Positions 60,875 through 64,000 of a DNA stretch of 64,000 nucleotides are shown here, piece after piece; the first letter of the stretch is position 1, and each line of letters begins with the position of its first letter. The notes beneath the pieces were generated by a model. It was not told the DNA's origin, ran no database searches, and saw nothing but the letters and a program-made list of their open reading frames with translations. The stretch is from assembly GCA_017798125.1 (NCBI GenBank), contig CP059070.1:992001-1056000 (forward strand), in the 5' to 3' direction. The translations under genes were made by a program, and so were the position numbers. This DNA is from Cryomorphaceae bacterium. Its GTDB lineage: Bacteria > Bacteroidota > Bacteroidia > Flavobacteriales > ECT2AJA-044.

Positions 60875-61756
60875 ATGCGGGTCGGGATTTACGGGAAAGA
60901 GATTAAGAGCGAACATCTGAAGTTCGCGGAAGAGCTGTTCGAGTGCCTGAAGGCCTCGGGCTGTGAACTGATTGCGTATTTCCGTTTTGTCGAGCGCAAT
61001 ACCCAGTATTGGTCTGCGGACATTTTTGACGATACCTTCCAAGATCACTTTGACATGATGCGCAAGGAGGTAGATGTTCTTATTTCCCTTGGGGGAGACG
61101 GGACCCTCTTGGACAGTACCATGCTGGTCGTGAATAGCGGTGTTCCGATAATGGGGGTGAACTTTGGGCGACTGGGCTTTTTGGCCAATATCGCTCGAGA
61201 AGACATCCGCAAGGCTATCGAACTTTTGACCACAGGTCAATACGAGAAAGAACCGCGCAGCGTCATTCGCTTGGATACCCAGCGCGACCTTTTTGAGGGC
61301 ATGAACTTCGCATTGAACGAGTTGACGGTGAGCCGAAAGGATACCACCGCCATGATTACCGTTCACGTCTATTTGAAAGACCAGCTCTTGAATTCATACT
61401 GGTGTGACGGGCTCATCATTTCTACACCTACGGGCTCTACAGGGTACTCTTTGAGTTGTGGCGGCCCCATCATTATGCCGGGCTCGCGAAACTTCGTTCT
61501 AACGCCTATTGCCCCGCACAACCTGACGGTTCGGCCATTTGTGCTGAGTGATCAAGTGGAGCTTCGGATCCGCGTCGAGGGCCGAAGCGAAGAGCATTTG
61601 GTGTCCTTGGATTCACGCGTTCGGAGCATCACGTCAAACGATGAATTGATCGTGAAACGAGCCAATTTCGACATCCATTTGGTGCGCTTTGAAGGGCAGA
61701 CTTTTTCCGAGACCCTTCGGAACAAATTAATGTGGGGCATTGACAAGCGAAATTAA
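60875..61756 (+). CDS. nadK: NAD kinase
   Basis: ATP-dependent kinase making NADP from NAD; cytoplasmic, 293 residues. The catalytic GGDGTLLD motif (about 73-80), NFGRLGFLAN, and the nucleotide-binding TPTGSTGYSLSCGGPI are all visible. Start ATG lies two bases after the CBS gene. The gap of about 125 bases after it holds a weak hairpin and the next promoter. Confidence 0.95.
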   Translation: MRVGIYGKEIKSEHLKFAEELFECLKASGCELIAYFRFVERNTQYWSADIFDDTFQDHFDMMRKEVDVLISLGGDGTLLDSTMLVVNSGVPIMGVNFGRLGFLANIAREDIRKAIELLTTGQYEKEPRSVIRLDTQRDLFEGMNFALNELTVSRKDTTAMITVHVYLKDQLLNSYWCDGLIISTPTGSTGYSLSCGGPIIMPGSRNFVLTPIAPHNLTVRPFVLSDQVELRIRVEGRSEEHLVSLDSRVRSITSNDELIVKRANFDIHLVRFEGQTFSETLRNKLMWGIDKRN

Positions 61757-61774
61757 GCCTGGTCAAAATCCCAT

Positions 61775-61790
61775 CCTCTTGGGCTAGAGG
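61775..61790 (+). terminator. Weak hairpin after nadK
   Basis: CCTCT and AGAGG flank a six-base loop 18 bases after the nadK stop, followed by CCTTTG. The stem is short and there is no clear T-run, so this may not be a terminator. Confidence 0.25.
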
Positions 61791-61802
61791 CCTTTGATTC
61801 AC

Positions 61803-61810
61803 TATATTTG
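61803..61810 (+). promoter_or_regulatory. -7 promoter box of the DUF6089/uppS/bamA unit
   Basis: TATATTTG matches TAnnTTTG exactly. It gives a leader of about 70 bases to the preferred start at 61882. Confidence 0.5.
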
Positions 61811-61881
61811 CAGCCTCCTAAGAAATGCCCAATAATTTCAGCTATTGGGCGTTTTCGTTGAGGACCGAAAAGGTGTTGTTC

Positions 61882-62709
61882 ATGCGTAGAATCGCAATGT
61901 TGATGTTGATGGTGGTTACCGCGGGTTCCCTAAGGGCGCAAAGCCCTGAGGTTGGCTTGTGGATTGGTGGGTCACAGTACTACGGTGATGTCGGCATCAT
62001 CGAAAGCTTCTATATGCCTGAAGATCTGGCCTTTGGAGGTTTTATCCGCTTCAATTTTAACGACCATTTGGCCCTTAGAACAGGGGTGGGATTTGCCGGT
62101 GTTCAAGCCGCGGATTCCCTGAGCGTGGTGCCTTATCGCGTGAACCGAAACTTGAGTTTCCGTTCGAGTATTTTCGAAGCCGATGCGCGTTTGGAGCTCA
62201 ATTTTTGGCCCTACATCATCGGAGTTCCCAAAAAACACAGCCTTTACGTCTTCGCCGGACTCGGCTTTTTCACTTTTAAACCTCAGGCACTGTACCAGGA
62301 CACCTGGTGGGATCTTCAGCCCTTGAACACCGAGGGTCAAGGAACCAACCTGGCGCCGGACCTCGACACGTACAATCAGTGGAGCTTTAGCGTGCCCTTT
62401 GGATTGGGGTATAAAGCCAATATTGGCCGTCGATTCGCGGTGGCGGTTGAATTCGGAGCACGAAGAACCTACACGGATTACCTGGACGATGTGAGTGGCC
62501 GATATGTAGATCCCACGCAATTGGCTGCCATCAATGGAGCTGTGGCTGGGGCCTTGAGCGATCGAAGCATCAATCGGGCCGCTGGAGAGGACAATACTTT
62601 TTATCTTCGAGGAAACCGAGAGACCAATGATTGGTACTTTATCTCGGCCATCTCGATGAGTTTTAAGATTTTTGATAACCCGGAGCGCTGTCACGACTTT
62701 GACGATTAA
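61882..62709 (+). CDS. DUF6089 outer-membrane protein
   Basis: A 275-residue reading with signal peptide (RRIAMLMLMVVTAGSLRAQ) and an outer-membrane barrel-like body: VGLWIGGSQYYGDVG, LRTGVGFAGV, YVFAGLGFFTF and FGARRTYTDYLDDVSGRYVD, the last being typical of DUF6089. The ATG at 61882 places the signal peptide at the N-terminus; an ATG at 61825 would add 19 residues ahead of it and is less likely. The gene stands before uppS and bamA, a conserved order in the phylum, so a link to envelope assembly is inferred. Confidence 0.84.
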   Translation: MRRIAMLMLMVVTAGSLRAQSPEVGLWIGGSQYYGDVGIIESFYMPEDLAFGGFIRFNFNDHLALRTGVGFAGVQAADSLSVVPYRVNRNLSFRSSIFEADARLELNFWPYIIGVPKKHSLYVFAGLGFFTFKPQALYQDTWWDLQPLNTEGQGTNLAPDLDTYNQWSFSVPFGLGYKANIGRRFAVAVEFGARRTYTDYLDDVSGRYVDPTQLAAINGAVAGALSDRSINRAAGEDNTFYLRGNRETNDWYFISAISMSFKIFDNPERCHDFDD

Positions 62710-62712
62710 CCT

Positions 62713-63462
62713 ATGGGCCTGAAAGAACAAATTAACCCTGAACGCATACCGCAGCATGTTGCCGTCATTATGGACGGGAACGGACGCTGGGCACGCAAAA
62801 AAGGGATGATGCGTGTCTTTGGCCATCAGAACGGGGTTAAGGCCGTGCGCGATACGGTAGAAGCCTGTGCGGAGTTGAACGTTAAGGCCCTGACGCTTTA
62901 CGCCTTCAGCACAGAGAATTGGAACCGACCTAAAAGTGAGGTGGATGCCTTGATGAGCTTGCTGATCTCGACCTTGAGAAAGGAGCTCCACACCCTCACG
63001 GAAAACAATATTCGCCTTCGCGCCATTGGCGACTTGGACGCTTTGCCGCCCGACGGCCGCCGAGAGCTTCAGGAAGTCATGGACAAAACAGCCATGAACG
63101 GGCATATGGACTTGGTTCTGGCCTTGAGCTACAGTGCGCGTTGGGAAATGATAGAGGCAGCCAAGAAGATGGCCGAAGCTGTGGCCAAAGGTGATTTGAT
63201 GCCGGATGAGATTGATGAGTCCTGTATTTCGAACCACTTGAGTACGGCGGGCATTCCCGATCCGGAGCTCCTGATTCGGACCAGTGGGGAAACGCGGATC
63301 AGCAACTTCTTGCTTTGGCAGATTGCCTACACGGAACTGTACTTCACCCCAACCCTGTGGCCGGATTTTCGCCGCGAGGATTTGTACATGGCCATCTTAG
63401 ATTTTCAAAAACGCGAGCGCCGCTTCGGTAAAACGAGCGAGCAAATTCAAGAACGACTGTGA
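62713..63462 (+). CDS. uppS: Isoprenyl transferase (undecaprenyl diphosphate synthase)
   Basis: Cis-prenyltransferase that builds undecaprenyl diphosphate, the lipid carrier for peptidoglycan and surface polysaccharides; 249 residues. Motifs: VAVIMDGNGRWARKKGM (about 15-31, catalytic Asp), LYAFSTENWNRP, and the C-terminal RTSGETRISNFLLWQIAYTE with PDFRREDLY. Start lies three bases after DUF6089, and the bamA start overlaps its stop. Confidence 0.95.
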   Translation: MGLKEQINPERIPQHVAVIMDGNGRWARKKGMMRVFGHQNGVKAVRDTVEACAELNVKALTLYAFSTENWNRPKSEVDALMSLLISTLRKELHTLTENNIRLRAIGDLDALPPDGRRELQEVMDKTAMNGHMDLVLALSYSARWEMIEAAKKMAEAVAKGDLMPDEIDESCISNHLSTAGIPDPELLIRTSGETRISNFLLWQIAYTELYFTPTLWPDFRREDLYMAILDFQKRERRFGKTSEQIQERL

Positions 63463-64000
63463 AGGGATTGTGGAGTAAGGTACTGTTGTTGATTGGCTTG
63501 ACGTTGTTCACGCATCGCGCCGTTGAGGCGCAAACGGGCGTGGAATACGCTACCCCAAGAAATTATGAAATCGGCGGTATTGAGCTGGCCGGAAGTGAAA
63601 ACCTCGACAAAAATGTGGTGGTCCTTTTGAGTGGACTGCAGGTTGGGGATCGCATTGATATTCCGGGCACCAAGATCACCAAGGCGATTGAGAAGCTCTG
63701 GGATCAGAAGCTCTTCGACGAGATTGCCATTTCCATCAAAGAACGTATTGGGGATGACGTGGTCATCCTGGAGATTTACCTCAAAGAATTGCCGCGGCTC
63801 TCGAAGTTCTCCTTTACGGGAGTGAAGAAGTCGCGCATTGATGACTTGCGGGACCTCATTCAGCTGAACCGTGGGAAAGTGGTCAATGACAACTTGATTG
63901 TCAGCACCAAGAACCGCTTGGAGAACTACTACATCGAGAAGGGATATTTGAACGCGAATATCCAGATTGATTCGAAGCCCGATCCGAATGAAGCCAATGG
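63459..64000 (+). CDS. bamA: Outer membrane assembly factor BamA, N-terminal part
   Basis: The frame runs off the right edge; about 180 residues are visible. Start is a GTG overlapping the uppS stop (GTGA). A signal peptide (SKVLLLIGLTLFTHRAVEA) is followed by POTRA domains: NYEIGGIELAGSENLD (first POTRA, with LSGLQVGDRIDI), LELKELPRLSKFSF-type sequence and NLIVSTKNRLENYYIEKGYL. BamA inserts beta-barrel proteins in the outer membrane. The C-terminal barrel is outside the window, so the call rests on POTRA pattern and gene order. Confidence 0.88.
   Translation, partial: MKGLWSKVLLLIGLTLFTHRAVEAQTGVEYATPRNYEIGGIELAGSENLDKNVVVLLSGLQVGDRIDIPGTKITKAIEKLWDQKLFDEIAISIKERIGDDVVILEIYLKELPRLSKFSFTGVKKSRIDDLRDLIQLNRGKVVNDNLIVSTKNRLENYYIEKGYLNANIQIDSKPDPNEAN

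Noticed and set aside
61972-63237. Open frame of 421 codons opposite DUF6089 and uppS
   Set aside because: It spans two real genes on the other strand and has no recognisable domain.
1-64000. tRNA, rRNA, CRISPR, insertion sequence or phage genes
   Set aside because: I looked for cloverleaf-like segments, transposase motifs and regular direct repeats by eye and saw none; a tRNAscan or profile search could still find a short one.

Overview
The window comes from a marine-type Bacteroidota genome, most likely order Flavobacteriales. The signs are type IX secretion sorting domains on two giant secreted proteins, the Bacteroidota promoter box TAnnTTTG ahead of many genes, a Bacteroidetes-style sdhCAB operon, a fused alpha/beta 2-oxoacid dehydrogenase E1, and the block CBS protein, nadK, DUF6089, uppS, bamA. 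GC content is about 50 percent. Genes are packed tightly on both strands, no stretch without a gene reaches 300 bases, and no RNA gene, CRISPR array or insertion sequence was seen.

Layout. 1-2.9 kb: tail of a DUF3078 protein and a fused E1 dehydrogenase. 2.9-10.5 kb (minus): a 2559-residue secreted subtilase with PKD, MAM-like, SprB-type repeats and a cupredoxin domain. 10.6-13.1 kb: a PurF-type amidotransferase and a small P-loop kinase. 13.1-15.3 kb: an S46 dipeptidyl-peptidase. 15.3-21.7 kb (minus): a full Suf iron-sulfur operon (A-type carrier, sufB, C, D, S, E, a DUF59/SufT protein, DUF2480). 21.8-25.1 kb: thiL, then an alpha/beta hydrolase and an aminopeptidase P on the other strand. 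25.3-28.9 kb: sdhCAB. 28.9-33.9 kb: threonine/serine dehydratase, an aminotransferase plus omega-amidase pair, and two envelope proteins. 34.0-40.4 kb: a 2137-residue FN3/MAM/PKD surface protein. 40.5-46.0 kb: uvrC, an Ntn-type asparaginase, a redoxin lipoprotein, a 26-residue membrane peptide, a heme plus copper monooxygenase-like lipoprotein, and an iodotyrosine-deiodinase-like flavoprotein. 46.0-51.9 kb: Crp-type regulator, gpsA, an M28 peptidase with PDZ domain, an SDR oxidoreductase, a DUF3298 lipoprotein and an AT-rich FkbM methyltransferase. 52-55 kb: small membrane proteins, DUF2490, a BASS transporter and an outer-membrane protein. 55-64 kb: lysS, phosphoglucose/phosphomannose isomerase, lipB, an alpha/beta hydrolase, pdxJ, CBS protein, nadK, DUF6089, uppS and the start of bamA.

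How they work together. Several enzymes of the Fe-S, lipoyl, PLP and thiamine cofactor routes (Suf, LipB, PdxJ, ThiL, NadK) lie beside enzymes that use those cofactors (SdhB with Fe-S, E1 with thiamine diphosphate and a lipoyl partner, SufS and the PLP enzymes). The secreted peptidases (S8, S46, M28), aminopeptidase P, asparaginase and amino-acid-degrading enzymes fit a protein-eating heterotroph.

Most noteworthy: (1) the SprB-type array of the subtilase is ten perfect A-B pairs in which the two cysteines normally found in one repeat are split between alternating repeats; (2) a type-1-copper cupredoxin domain is inserted inside the first of these repeats; (3) about ten genes have the -7 promoter box only 3-6 bases before the start codon, suggesting leaderless mRNAs; (4) a heme/copper monooxygenase cassette whose lipoprotein signal appears broken by a one-base homopolymer frameshift; (5) an iodotyrosine deiodinase homolog with the substrate-binding Glu/Tyr/Lys triad conserved.
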